A DNA stretch of 64,000 bases. It comes from Bacteroidota bacterium. GTDB taxonomy: Bacteria; Bacteroidota; Bacteroidia; Chitinophagales; Chitinophagaceae. The position numbers and the translations under genes are program-made. The notes under the pieces were generated by a model. The model was not told the DNA's origin, searched no databases, and was given only the letters and a program-made list of their open reading frames with translations. Below, one piece after another: positions 37,185 through 46,628 of this stretch; position 1 is the first letter of the stretch, and each line of letters begins with the position of its first letter. The stretch is from NCBI GenBank assembly GCA_023416995.1, contig JAEZGI010000082.1:1-64000 (forward strand). Direction: 5' to 3'.

Positions 37185-38063
37185 ATGATAGAAAAGATTT
37201 CTGGCATTGTAGCTCAAAACCTGTCTGAAGTTTTACAAACTCCTCTTACTATAAAACTGCATCGGAAAATTTCCGGTGGATCCATCAATCATGTTTCCCA
37301 GTTACTAACGGATACGGGCACACGTTACTGTTGTAAGATCAATCTTGTAGCCGGTTTTGAAAATATGTTTGAAAGCGAGGCCGCAGCTCTGTCTTTGCTT
37401 CGCAAGGCGAACGTAATACGCGTGCCTGAAGTAATTACCAGTTTTGTTTTGGATGGGTACCAGGTCCTGGTTTTGGAATGGGTGGAGGCGGGGCACCAAT
37501 CAATTAGATTCTGGCAACGGTTTGGCGAACAATTAAGCCGTTTGCACCAGGTGAAAGGCGAAAGTTTTGGTCTCGACCATCCAAATTATATGGGGGCTTT
37601 GCCACAATCTAACCGTGAAATGTCCGACTGGCCGATGTTCTTTTACGAACAACGTATCCAACCGCAGGTTGAACTGGCGGTCAGAAAGCGCTTACTCACG
37701 CCTGCGGACACATCATTATTTGATCGTTTGCCTGCTGTGCTTCGGGGTTTATTTCCGGACGCGGCCCCGCGCCTGGTGCATGGTGATTTGTGGAGTGGAA
37801 ATTTTATTTGTGATAGTGAAGAACAGCCGGTGTTAATTGATCCCGCCGCTTACTATGGTCATCCTGCCGTCGATATGGCTATGACAACATTGTTTGGTGG
37901 ATTTGACAAGATGTTTTACGAAAGTTATAATTATCACCTGCCGCTGTCGGCAAACTACCGTGAACAGTGGGATTGTTGTAATCTTTACCCGCTGCTGGTG
38001 CATCTTAACCTCTTTGGGAAAAGTTACCTCGGCGCCATACTGGATATCATTAAACGATACTAA
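37185..38063 (+). CDS. Fructosamine kinase family protein
   Basis: This 292-residue protein resembles fructosamine/ketosamine-3-kinases of the APH kinase fold. It has an N-terminal lobe with KISGGSINHV and a lysine-containing strand. The catalytic HGDLWSGN loop (LVHGDLWSGNF) is followed by VLIDPAAYYGHPAVDMAMTTLFGGF, characteristic of the family. These enzymes phosphorylate fructosamines on glycated proteins, which leads to deglycation. Only six bases separate it from the isoaspartyl peptidase gene, so the pair may form a protein-damage repair operon (inferred). Confidence 0.9.
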   Translation: MIEKISGIVAQNLSEVLQTPLTIKLHRKISGGSINHVSQLLTDTGTRYCCKINLVAGFENMFESEAAALSLLRKANVIRVPEVITSFVLDGYQVLVLEWVEAGHQSIRFWQRFGEQLSRLHQVKGESFGLDHPNYMGALPQSNREMSDWPMFFYEQRIQPQVELAVRKRLLTPADTSLFDRLPAVLRGLFPDAAPRLVHGDLWSGNFICDSEEQPVLIDPAAYYGHPAVDMAMTTLFGGFDKMFYESYNYHLPLSANYREQWDCCNLYPLLVHLNLFGKSYLGAILDIIKRY

Positions 38064-38192
38064 CACCTACCCACAGCCGTAGTATCAGAAAAAAAAGTTT
38101 TGATTCAACCAAAAGGTGTTTTCCCTGTTATTGGAAATTTATTTGTAACTTAAGGTCTGTCTCACCATTCTTTACTGTCAAATCATTTTTTT

Positions 38193-39284
38193 ATGAAGAA
38201 GCAACATTTCTATCTGGGTGCGCTTGCTGTCGGCGTTACCCTGGTCGCTGCTTTTAACGCCCCTGTCGGCAAAAAAGTGACAACTGCGGTTGGTGTTCAA
38301 TCTATCAGCGCCATTACTTTTAGTCCTGAGGGCACTTTGTTTGTTGGTGATTCCAAAACGGCCACTGTGTTTGCAGTGCCTATGCTGAAAGAGAAAAAAC
38401 AAAACCCGGGTAAATTTTCCATCAAAAATATTGATCAGAAAATTGCAGGTGCACTTGGCACTACTGCTGCAAATATTACCATCACTGATATGGCGGTGCA
38501 TCCTGTAAGCAAGCAGGTATATATAGCTGTGCAGCACAGCGATGGCACACCAGTGTTGTTGAAATTAAATGGTGATCAACTTGTAAATGTTCCGTTGAAA
38601 GATATGCCTGCCAGTTCGGTTCAGTTAAACAATGCACCGGCTCCGGATGCGAAGGACAGTCGCGGAAGATCGTTAAGAATTTCTGCGGTTTCAGATCTGG
38701 GTTACAGTAATGGAAAGTTGCTGGTAAGCGGTCTGTCAAATCATGAGTTTAGCTCTTCATTTAAAAGCATACCTTACCCGTTCACCAGCAAGCAGGACGA
38801 ATCGACACTGGAGATTTATCATGCCGCACATGGAAGATATGAAACCACAGCACCGATCAAAACTTTCACTACCGCTACAATCAATAACAAATCATACCTG
38901 GTTGCAAGTTATACCTGTACCCCACTGGTTTTATTTTCACTTGACGAACTCAAACCCGGTGCTCATGTTAAAGGTCGCACGGTAGCTGAGATGGGTAGTG
39001 GCAATACGCCTATCGACATGCTTACGCTTGGTGAAGGCAACAACGCTTATTTACTGATGGCTAATACCAAACATCCCGTTGCAAAAGTTGATTACAAAAG
39101 CATCGCTGCTTTTGAAGGTACCCTTACTGAGCCCGTTAAAGGTACAGCAGGTGTGAACTTCACGGCTACACCGGCGCTTAACGTTTTGCAGATGGATAAA
39201 CTGGAAAACAACCATGTAGTAATGATTCAAAAACAAACAAACGGCGATATCGACCTTTTGACTGCGGATGCAACTACTCTCTGA
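38193..39284 (+). CDS. Exported beta-propeller-like protein of unknown function
   Basis: This 363-residue protein has a hydrophobic N-terminus (about 6-22) consistent with a signal peptide. The body has repeated units such as ISAITFSPEGTLFVGDSK, ITDMAVHPVSKQVYIAVQ and ISAVSDLGYSNGKLLVSG, which suggests a beta-propeller. I do not recognise a named family. The following lipoprotein gene starts 17 nt before its stop, in another frame, so the two are coupled. Confidence 0.7.
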   Translation: MKKQHFYLGALAVGVTLVAAFNAPVGKKVTTAVGVQSISAITFSPEGTLFVGDSKTATVFAVPMLKEKKQNPGKFSIKNIDQKIAGALGTTAANITITDMAVHPVSKQVYIAVQHSDGTPVLLKLNGDQLVNVPLKDMPASSVQLNNAPAPDAKDSRGRSLRISAVSDLGYSNGKLLVSGLSNHEFSSSFKSIPYPFTSKQDESTLEIYHAAHGRYETTAPIKTFTTATINNKSYLVASYTCTPLVLFSLDELKPGAHVKGRTVAEMGSGNTPIDMLTLGEGNNAYLLMANTKHPVAKVDYKSIAAFEGTLTEPVKGTAGVNFTATPALNVLQMDKLENNHVVMIQKQTNGDIDLLTADATTL

Positions 39285-40395
39285 TATCAATAACAAACCA
39301 GCAATCAGGTTAAGTGTTTTACTTAGCCTGATTTTTTTTGTAGCCGTTTTTACCAGTTCCTGCGGCAGCTCCGCGGTCCGTCAGATTCAACTGGTCTATA
39401 ATGACAGTCGTGCCACCGCCGTCGTATTGCCTGATAGACTTTTCTCTGAGATCAGTCCCGATCTGTACAAAGATTTAAAACTTAGGTTATATGAAAACGA
39501 CCAATATCTCCTTGGCGATCTATCGGTGGAAACGGGTCATTTTGTTTTTACACCTGTTGTGCCATTCACGCCCGGTGAAACGTATGAGATATTGTTCGCA
39601 GAAAATGTGCTTGATTCGTTTTCCGTTGAACTTCCCGATAGTGTACCTGTGCCGGTACTGACCCGTATATACCCAGAAAAGGATACGGTGCCCGAAAATC
39701 TTTTGAAAATGTATCTGAGCTTTTCTGAGCCAATGCGCCAAGGTGAGGCACTGCGCCATATAAAGCTGTTCAATGAAGCAGGCGATAGTTTGCCCGGCAC
39801 CTTCCTCGAGCTACAGCCGGAGTTATGGGATAGTACAAGATCCGTTCTCACCTTGTGGCTGGATCCGGGCAGGATAAAAAGAGACCTGATACCAAATCGT
39901 GCTTTGGGCAATCCATTGCAAAAAGGGAAAACATATACCTTACAAATCTCAGCATTCTGGAGAAGTGCAGAGGGCCAGGCACTGGGACGAACTACTATCA
40001 AAAAATTTGTGGTCGCTGAGCGGGATAATGAAAGCCCGGATCCTGATCGTTGAATCTTAAGTGCGGTAGTGCCTTCCACATCCAGCAAGTTGAAGATCAG
40101 TTTCGGAGAACCGCTTGATCATTTTCTTGTCCGGGAAACCATCAGCGTGCTTGATCCGCGGGGACGAAGGGTAAGAGGTAGGGTAGTGGTGGTGAATCAT
40201 GGCCAGGGTGCAGAGTTTATTCCCGAAGAAAGATGGGAACCGGGCAGTTACATACTGCGAACCGCTTCCCATCTTGAAGATCTTGCCGGCAATAACATCA
40301 TCAGGAAATTTGACAGGGATCTGTTGAAAGATTCCGCGGAATCATACAAGCCTTTTGTAGATCGCCCGTTCAGGATACGTGCGAGACTTCAATAA
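39268..40395 (+). pseudogene. Ig-like lipoprotein gene interrupted by an in-frame TGA
   Basis: The first part (39268-40053, 261 residues) is a lipoprotein with lipobox TSSC and Ig-like strands (YPEKDTVPENLLKMYLSFSEPM). The reading frame continues without another stop from 40054 to 40395 and encodes matching sequence (KISFGEPLDHF, GSYILRTASHLEDLAGN). The TGA at 40051-40053 follows ...SPDPDR, where a Trp codon TGG would fit, so one G-to-A change explains the break. The uninterrupted product would be about 375 residues. It could be a true nonsense mutation or a sequencing error. The truncated product may still be made. Confidence 0.75.
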
Positions 40396-40453
40396 ACCCG
40401 CTGCTTTCTGAATCAATACGCATACAGAACGGCGACTGTATGTGATTCACTCA

Positions 40454-40915
40454 TCAGAATTCAATCTGTCCACGGATTTCTCCGCCGGGATTGAGCGCCG
40501 TATGAATGTTTACATAATAGTAACCGAGCAATAGGCTGTCTTCCTTCAACTGGGTTCCATCTACCATAACGGTGTTTGAAAACATGCCATTCACCGTTTT
40601 AGGAAACTGTGGAAAGAAATCATGTTTTACACCGGCATTTGAGCCCCTGGCAGCCACACCATGTATGTGCGCGCCCGTTGGTGTACCTGAAAGCCCTTCC
40701 CATTTAACTGTGTACGATAAGATTTTGGACATCTTATCATAACTCACATCTACCGTACCTGTGGCGGTCACTGTTTTGGCAGGTACCTCCTGCGCTCCGC
40801 TTAACTGGAGACCGGAACGGCTAACTATATTGTCGTTATCATCATCTTTATCGCAGGCTGTAATACTTACCGCGCAGATGGTGACCATTAATAAAAACCT
40901 GAAAGACCTTGTCAT
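40454..40915 (-). CDS. CHRD-domain lipoprotein
   Basis: This 153-residue protein has a lipobox ITAC (Cys20) followed by DKDDDNDN, an acidic stretch like the export signal that sends Bacteroidota lipoproteins to the cell surface. The remainder matches the CHRD domain: LSGAQEVPAKTVTATG, GAHIHGVAARG and the C-terminal YYVNIHTALNPGGEIRGQIEF. Its function in bacteria is not established. It is convergent with the preceding interrupted gene. Confidence 0.88.
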   Translation of the reverse strand: MTRSFRFLLMVTICAVSITACDKDDDNDNIVSRSGLQLSGAQEVPAKTVTATGTVDVSYDKMSKILSYTVKWEGLSGTPTGAHIHGVAARGSNAGVKHDFFPQFPKTVNGMFSNTVMVDGTQLKEDSLLLGYYYVNIHTALNPGGEIRGQIEF

Positions 40916-41171
40916 AATGATGGGTTTAAAGTGATGAATAAAACAGGCGGGAGAATGAAGTAAGTACGCAGTGGCGGCTGAATGGGTTGCCTGGACCTTC
41001 CGGCAAAAGACCTTATAGCCTTCGGAATTCCAGAGCGAATGTGAACAGATAAATCGTTTAAGTGAATTTTTCAGCGGCTTTGATAAACAACCTTTAAATT
41101 GTTATTTTACAATCTAATGTCGTTACATCATACGATTAAGTGCGTACCGATCGTTACCTTTAATTTTTCAG

Positions 41172-42077
41172 ATGCTCGCAGTCACCATTCTTGGAAATAA
41201 CTCCGCCCTGCCGGCCTATGACCGGCACCCTACCGCACAATTGGTGACGCTGGATGATCAGTTGTTCCTGGTTGACTGCGGGGAGGGCACACAGGTTCAG
41301 CTTTCAAAATATCGTATCAGGTGGGGACGTATCAATCATATTTTTATTTCTCATCTGCATGGTGACCATTATTTTGGGTTACCAGGTTTTCTTAGCAGTA
41401 TGGGACTCTTGCAACGTGAACAGGAGCTTCATCTATTTGCGCCGGCACCACTAAAGGAAATACTTGATCTTCAGTTCAAGGCTGCAAACACTATTCTACC
41501 GTATCAGCTCCATTTTCATCCCTTAACTAAAGATGAAGTACTAATTAGGAACGATCGGTTCCAGGTTGAATGTTTTGCCACCAAACACAGGGTGGAATGT
41601 TATGGTTTCCGGTTCCAGCAGGTCAAGGCGCCACGCCGGTTGAATCCTGAAAAAGCGGTGGAATATGGGGTGCCTGCATCATTTTATGACCGGCTGAAGC
41701 AGGGAGAAAATTATATAACGAAGGATGGAAAGGTCGTCTTTAATGAATCTGTTACCGAGGCTGCGCCATTGCCAAAGTCGTATGCCTACTGCGCAGATAC
41801 CATGTATGATGAAGACCTGGTTGAAAAAGTAAAAGATGTAGATCTCCTATATCATGAGACCACTTACCTTAAGGATCTCGGGGAACGGGCGACGGCGCGT
41901 TTTCATGCTACTACCTGGCAGGCGGCAACAATCGCAAAAAAAGCCCGGGTCGGACGGCTCCTGATCGGTCATTTCAGTTCGAAATATGATAAACTCGATA
42001 TATTCCAGCACGAGGCCCGCGAGATATTTGACCGGACCGATCTTGCGCTGGAAGGTGTAACCTTTAAGGTGCCGTAA
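41172..42077 (+). CDS. rnz: Ribonuclease Z (tRNA 3' endonuclease)
   Basis: This 301-residue protein is a metallo-beta-lactamase-fold RNase Z. The zinc motif HLHGDHYFGLPG has H61, H63, D65 and H66. Later ligand-bearing segments CADTMYD, YHETTY and GHFSSKY are also present. RNase Z trims tRNA 3' ends, which fits the tRNAs in this window whose CCA is not encoded. It is a single gene with a possible TACCTTTA -7 element just upstream near 41153. Confidence 0.94.
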   Translation: MLAVTILGNNSALPAYDRHPTAQLVTLDDQLFLVDCGEGTQVQLSKYRIRWGRINHIFISHLHGDHYFGLPGFLSSMGLLQREQELHLFAPAPLKEILDLQFKAANTILPYQLHFHPLTKDEVLIRNDRFQVECFATKHRVECYGFRFQQVKAPRRLNPEKAVEYGVPASFYDRLKQGENYITKDGKVVFNESVTEAAPLPKSYAYCADTMYDEDLVEKVKDVDLLYHETTYLKDLGERATARFHATTWQAATIAKKARVGRLLIGHFSSKYDKLDIFQHEAREIFDRTDLALEGVTFKVP

Positions 42078-42203
42078 AAACTTTTTCCTGCTGTGGCCCT
42101 GTCGGTATGGCAGCTTTATAGATTCCAACTATTTTACTGGCATAATCTTCAACGAGGCTTTACAGATCCTGATACTTCCAGCTTATAATGCCCTCTATCA
42201 GTG

Positions 42204-43103
42204 TTACGAATTAGCCGAAAGATATCCGCGAATTTTTTCATGTAAAGCTTCGCTTACAGGTGTAACCGGTAAACGCAGAACATTTTCAATCAAACCCAGT
42301 TCTGCACAGAAGGCTTTTGCTCCGGCAGGATTATTTTCGGCAAACAACATTTCATAAGCTACAATGAGCTTGTTATTAAGTTCCCTGGCGGTAACAAAAT
42401 CACTTTCAAGCGCACTTTTTACCATGCTAGAAAATTGGGCGGGGAAGCAGTTTGCAGCCACGCTGATCACTCCTTCCATACCGCAGGCAATCTGGGGAAG
42501 CGCAAGCGCATCATCACCACTTACGACAACGAAACCTTCGGGCCGGTCACGTAACATTTCCATACACTGTGCCATATCACCACTTGCTTCTTTGATGCCA
42601 ATGATGTTTGGGATCTCTTTTGCGATCTTTACCGTTGTGGCAGCGGTCATATTGCGTCCGGTTCGTCCCGGCACATTGTATAACATGATGGGCCTTGGTG
42701 AAACCGCAGCCAATGCTTTGTAATGTTCATAGATACCTTGCTGCGAAGGTTTACTGTAATATGGTGAAGCACTTAATACTGCCACAGCCTTGGCAAGTGG
42801 GAAAGTCTGAAGATCATTTATAAGTTCCTGCGTGTTATTGCCTCCAATGCCAACAATTACCGGCACACGATCCTTCACCTTTTCATAAGTGAACTGGATG
42901 ATGGCAGTTTTTTCTTCACGGCTCAAAGTGGGTGTTTCGCCGGTTGTTCCCAGTGTGACGATATAATCGACACCACCATCGATCACGAAATCGATCATTT
43001 TACCGAGCGCATTCAGGTCTACTTCGAAATTAGATTTGAAAGGAGTGATGATTGCTACGCCCGTTCCACGCAGGGCTGTCTGTAAGTTCGTTTGAATAGC
43101 CAA
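42204..43103 (-). CDS. dapA: 4-hydroxy-tetrahydrodipicolinate synthase
   Basis: This 299-residue enzyme starts at a TTG codon; no suitable ATG lies upstream in frame. The (beta/alpha)8-barrel has LGTTGETPTL with T53/T54, Y142 and R147 in LYNVPGRTG, and the Schiff-base lysine K171 in IIGIKEASGD. DapA condenses pyruvate with aspartate semialdehyde in the lysine/meso-diaminopimelate pathway. It is convergent with rnz. The 347 nt upstream contain no clear gene. Confidence 0.95.
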   Translation of the reverse strand: MAIQTNLQTALRGTGVAIITPFKSNFEVDLNALGKMIDFVIDGGVDYIVTLGTTGETPTLSREEKTAIIQFTYEKVKDRVPVIVGIGGNNTQELINDLQTFPLAKAVAVLSASPYYSKPSQQGIYEHYKALAAVSPRPIMLYNVPGRTGRNMTAATTVKIAKEIPNIIGIKEASGDMAQCMEMLRDRPEGFVVVSGDDALALPQIACGMEGVISVAANCFPAQFSSMVKSALESDFVTARELNNKLIVAYEMLFAENNPAGAKAFCAELGLIENVLRLPVTPVSEALHEKIRGYLSANS

Positions 43104-43450
43104 TTGATGAAAATTAGTAATGGTTGTTAAGCATTTCGATTAGTTGTAAAATTAAGGGTAAGAGTTGAGAACTTTTGCTTTTTACATTATCTATCTATCC
43201 ATTGCATTCATTTGAAAACTATGAATGTTTACCATGTCTTCATTGAATGTAACCGGGTAGTGAGCCATCAGTTTCTGCGAGGCCGGCAGATAATGATTCT
43301 TACCGTTGCCATTGGCACCGAATCAATGGTTAAGATGGATGGCTTCTGAGCAACCATATTCTAGCTTATAGTGCATACCCGTGCCAGCCATGTAACATTT
43401 CTTACATGTTGTTGACAAAACCGGGGTTTCGATATTCAGGAGAAAACTTG
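43104..43450. other. Gap between dapA and accA with a possible gene remnant
   Basis: This 347-nt gap has no intact gene. On the minus strand, 43391 down to 43191 reads M-A-G-T-G-M-H-Y..., with one in-frame TGA after 22 codons and then 43 plausible codons ending in ...FQMNAMDR and a stop. This could be a decayed small gene or chance. The dapA promoter should also lie here. Confidence 0.3.
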
Positions 43451-44479
43451 CTAATCTTTTTCAGAATGAGCGGTTACCTCGCCATTATGAGGTATATATA
43501 TGCCGGCAGGAAGCTCATCATAAAAGCCCATACCGTTATATTTTGCGATCCGCTTTTCGATTCTTTCCTGCGGCGTTTGTTGTTTTAACTCTTCAAGTGT
43601 TTTAACCAATTGATTTTTCAGATTATCGGCAGCAAGCTGATAGTCCCAATGTGCGCCGCCTACAGGCTCAGGCACTATGGTATCAATCAGCCCAAATTTA
43701 TGCATGTGATCAGGCGTGAGTTTCAATTGTTCTGCTGCCGTTTCTTTCTGATCCCAGGATCTCCATAAAATCGAGCTGCAATTCTCAGGAGAGATAACGG
43801 TGTACCAGGTGTTTTCAAGCATAAATATACGGTCGCCAACGCCAATGCCGAGTGCACCGCCAGATGCCCCTTCGCCAATGATTACACAGATAACGGGTAC
43901 CTTCAGCCGCATCATTTCATAAATATTCCGTGCGATCGCCTCTCCCTGACCGCGTTCTTCCGCTTCAAGTCCCGGGTATGCTCCCGGTGTATCAATAAGT
44001 GTTACTACAGGTTTGTTGAATTTCTCAGCGAGTTTCATCAGGCGCAACGCCTTGCGATATCCTTCGGGATTCGCCATACCGAAATTCCGGAGCTGGCGCA
44101 TTTTCGTGTTGATCCCTTTCTGATGTCCGATAAACATTACCGTCTGACCTTCCAGGGATGCAAATCCACCAACCATCGCTTTATCATCCTTAACATTGCG
44201 GTCACCATGGAGCTCCACGAAATCTGTGGTCATTTTCTCAATATACTTCATGGTATACGGCCGGTCCGGATGGCGGCTCAGTTGAACCTTTTGCCAGGGT
44301 GTCAGGTTTTTTGTAATCTCCCTCCGGCGCTCTATGATGGTGGCCTCTAATTTCCGGATATGTTCGCTGGCATCAACCTTGCTTTTTTCTGCCTGCTGTT
44401 TTTGAATTTCGATATGGTCAAAAAGATCTTTAATCGGCTTCTCAAAATCCAGAAATTGTCGGTTTTTATCTTGGGGCAT
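43451..44479 (-). CDS. accA: Acetyl-CoA carboxylase carboxyltransferase subunit alpha
   Basis: This 342-residue protein is AccA. The N-terminal segment LDFEKPIKDLFDHIEIQK is followed by the crotonase-fold carboxyltransferase core with GHQKGINTK, RNFGMANPEGYRKALRLM, DTPGAYPG and the oxyanion-type GEGASGGALGIGVGD motif. It is slightly longer than the E. coli protein owing to a C-terminal tail (GEVTAHSEKD). It carries out the second half-reaction of malonyl-CoA formation with AccD, which is not in this window. Confidence 0.96.
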   Translation of the reverse strand: MPQDKNRQFLDFEKPIKDLFDHIEIQKQQAEKSKVDASEHIRKLEATIIERRREITKNLTPWQKVQLSRHPDRPYTMKYIEKMTTDFVELHGDRNVKDDKAMVGGFASLEGQTVMFIGHQKGINTKMRQLRNFGMANPEGYRKALRLMKLAEKFNKPVVTLIDTPGAYPGLEAEERGQGEAIARNIYEMMRLKVPVICVIIGEGASGGALGIGVGDRIFMLENTWYTVISPENCSSILWRSWDQKETAAEQLKLTPDHMHKFGLIDTIVPEPVGGAHWDYQLAADNLKNQLVKTLEELKQQTPQERIEKRIAKYNGMGFYDELPAGIYIPHNGEVTAHSEKD

Positions 44480-44557
44480 AGGCTTCTTTAATGAGGTGTA
44501 AAATTAAGGTTAACCGTTGTTTCGAATCAATTTTTTTTGATTCGGGCGATGTTGGCG

Positions 44558-46480
44558 CTATTCAGCCACCAGCACGGACGAGGGGAAATACAGCCGAAAG
44601 GTGCTCCCATTTCCAACAGTACTTGTTACCCGAATAAAACCTGAGTGACTTTCCATGATCTTTTTGCAGATAGCTAACCCGATCCCGGTGCCCTGGTAAA
44701 CCTGCTTACCGTGTAGTCGCTGGAACATCGAAAAAATGACCTGTTCGTATTGCTGGTCAAAACCGATTCCATTATCTTCTACCGAAATCTCGATTAATTC
44801 GTTGCCCTTCGTATAACCTGGTACATCCTGGACAGACGCAGTGGGTACTATCCGGCTTGAAATGGTGAGGACCGGTTTGTTTTCAGAGAATTTCAACCCG
44901 TTACCAATCAGGTTTGCGAATAACTGGTGCATTTGGGTAGGCATTGCGGTTAGTACGGGCATGTTTCCGGCATTTATCACCGCTCCTTTTTCTTCTATCA
45001 AAATTTCGAAATCACTGAGTATGTTTTCGATAACCTCATTAAGATTTGTTGGAATACGGGTTTCGTAGCCGCCGGTCAGTCTGCTGTAGTTTAAGACAGC
45101 CCGGACCAGTTCCGCCATTCTTTGGGCGGAGCTTTTGATTTTGTCAAAATAACGCTGGACAACCGCCGCATTACCGGTATTTTTCTCAATCAGCCCAACA
45201 AAAGTCTGAATTTTACGCAAGGGTTCCTGCAAATCGTGTGAGGCGATGTAAGCAAAATTCTCCAGTTCACGGTTCTGAATTTCAAGTTCAGCCAGGTATT
45301 CCCGCATCTTGTCTTCAGCTTCTTTTCGCTCGGTCAGGTCGCGGGTCACCTTCGAGAAACCGCTCACAGCTCCATTTGCATCGTGCAACAAAGTAATTAC
45401 GATGCTTCCCCAGAACCTGCTCCCATTTTTCCTGACGCGCCAGCCTTCGTGGAGCGCGCGCCCATTTTCAAGTGCTTCGGCGAGTAGTTTCTCAGGGGCC
45501 CGTTTCTCACGATCCTCTGCCGGATAAAATTGCCTGAAATGTTTTCCAACTATCTCTTCGGCAGTATAGCCTTTGATTTTTTCTGCACCGATGTTCCAGT
45601 TCAGAACGTACCCGTCAGTATCGAGTAAAATGATCGCATAATCCTGCACTTCGGAAATCATGCTGTGGTATCGTTCTTCACTTTTCCTGAGTGCCTCGTT
45701 ATTGTGTTCGAGTGCCTCGGCATAGGTACGAAGCTGGTGTTCTGCCAGTTTACTTTTAGTGAGATCGCGGGTTACTTTCGAGTAGCCTACAACTTCGCCC
45801 CGGTCATCATGAAGCGCGGTGAGCGTAACACTTGCCCAAAAGGTAGTATTATCTTTCCGGAGCCTTTTTCCCTCGCTGGCCGCCCTGCCAGTTAGCCGGG
45901 CTTCTTTCAGGAGTTTTTGCGGAGTACCGAGTTCGCGGTCCTCCGGAAGATATAACATTGAAAAATTTTTGCCGATAGCCTCTGCTGCAGAATACAACTT
46001 TAATTTTTCGGCGCCGCGGTTCCAGTTTAAAATAGTGCCGTCAAGATCAAGCAGCAGAATCGCGTAATCCTGCACTTCTTCAAAAATCCGGCGGTAGTTT
46101 TCTTCTTCTACTCCGGAATTGACTGCCTCGCGGACAGTTTTATGTGCAGAAATGAGAATACTTTTCTCATTTACATTGTCGGTAGTAACAGCAAAGCGTA
46201 ACGTAAGCTGGTTGCCTGTTTTTAGTTCAGTTGTAACCGTATGTGCAGCCAGTTTGTCCGTATTAGCTAATAAGGCTTCGAGAATATCGCGATCCTGCGG
46301 AGCAAGCAGCGGCTCAAATATTTGTTTCCAGGGTTTACCGGTGATTGGTGTATCTGCTGTGTCGAGCAGTTGTAGCATCCTGTCATTTGCTGCGCTGATC
46401 GTGAAATCCGGGGCATGAGCAGTAGCCAGCCCCCAATTTGCGGCGTCCATTATAATCGATAAATCCCGGTTGTGCAACAT
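44558..46480 (-). CDS. Three-PAS sensor histidine kinase
   Basis: This 640-residue kinase has no membrane segment, so it is cytoplasmic. A partial PAS domain (about 1-115) precedes two closely similar PAS/PAC units starting EVQDYAILLLDLDGTILNWN and EVQDYAIILLDTDGYVLNWN (about 133-245 and 275-385). The HisKA domain has the phosphoacceptor motif ASHDLQEPLRK. The HATPase domain shows the N box, DNGIGFD and GTGIGLAICKKI. No response regulator is adjacent. The signal may be redox or a small molecule, but this is not evident. It is divergent from the sugar dehydrogenase gene. Confidence 0.92.
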   Translation of the reverse strand: MLHNRDLSIIMDAANWGLATAHAPDFTISAANDRMLQLLDTADTPITGKPWKQIFEPLLAPQDRDILEALLANTDKLAAHTVTTELKTGNQLTLRFAVTTDNVNEKSILISAHKTVREAVNSGVEEENYRRIFEEVQDYAILLLDLDGTILNWNRGAEKLKLYSAAEAIGKNFSMLYLPEDRELGTPQKLLKEARLTGRAASEGKRLRKDNTTFWASVTLTALHDDRGEVVGYSKVTRDLTKSKLAEHQLRTYAEALEHNNEALRKSEERYHSMISEVQDYAIILLDTDGYVLNWNIGAEKIKGYTAEEIVGKHFRQFYPAEDREKRAPEKLLAEALENGRALHEGWRVRKNGSRFWGSIVITLLHDANGAVSGFSKVTRDLTERKEAEDKMREYLAELEIQNRELENFAYIASHDLQEPLRKIQTFVGLIEKNTGNAAVVQRYFDKIKSSAQRMAELVRAVLNYSRLTGGYETRIPTNLNEVIENILSDFEILIEEKGAVINAGNMPVLTAMPTQMHQLFANLIGNGLKFSENKPVLTISSRIVPTASVQDVPGYTKGNELIEISVEDNGIGFDQQYEQVIFSMFQRLHGKQVYQGTGIGLAICKKIMESHSGFIRVTSTVGNGSTFRLYFPSSVLVAE

Positions 46481-46628
46481 AATTCGCTATTTCCTGCCTG
46501 AATTATATGAGCTACTAATCAACTGCCTTCAGGCTTACTGTAAAGTTGAAAGTACTGCAACATTTTATATTCTGCCGGTATGATTTTAGTTCGCACAAAA
46601 ACGCCGTGGCACGGTCCACACTTAAACG

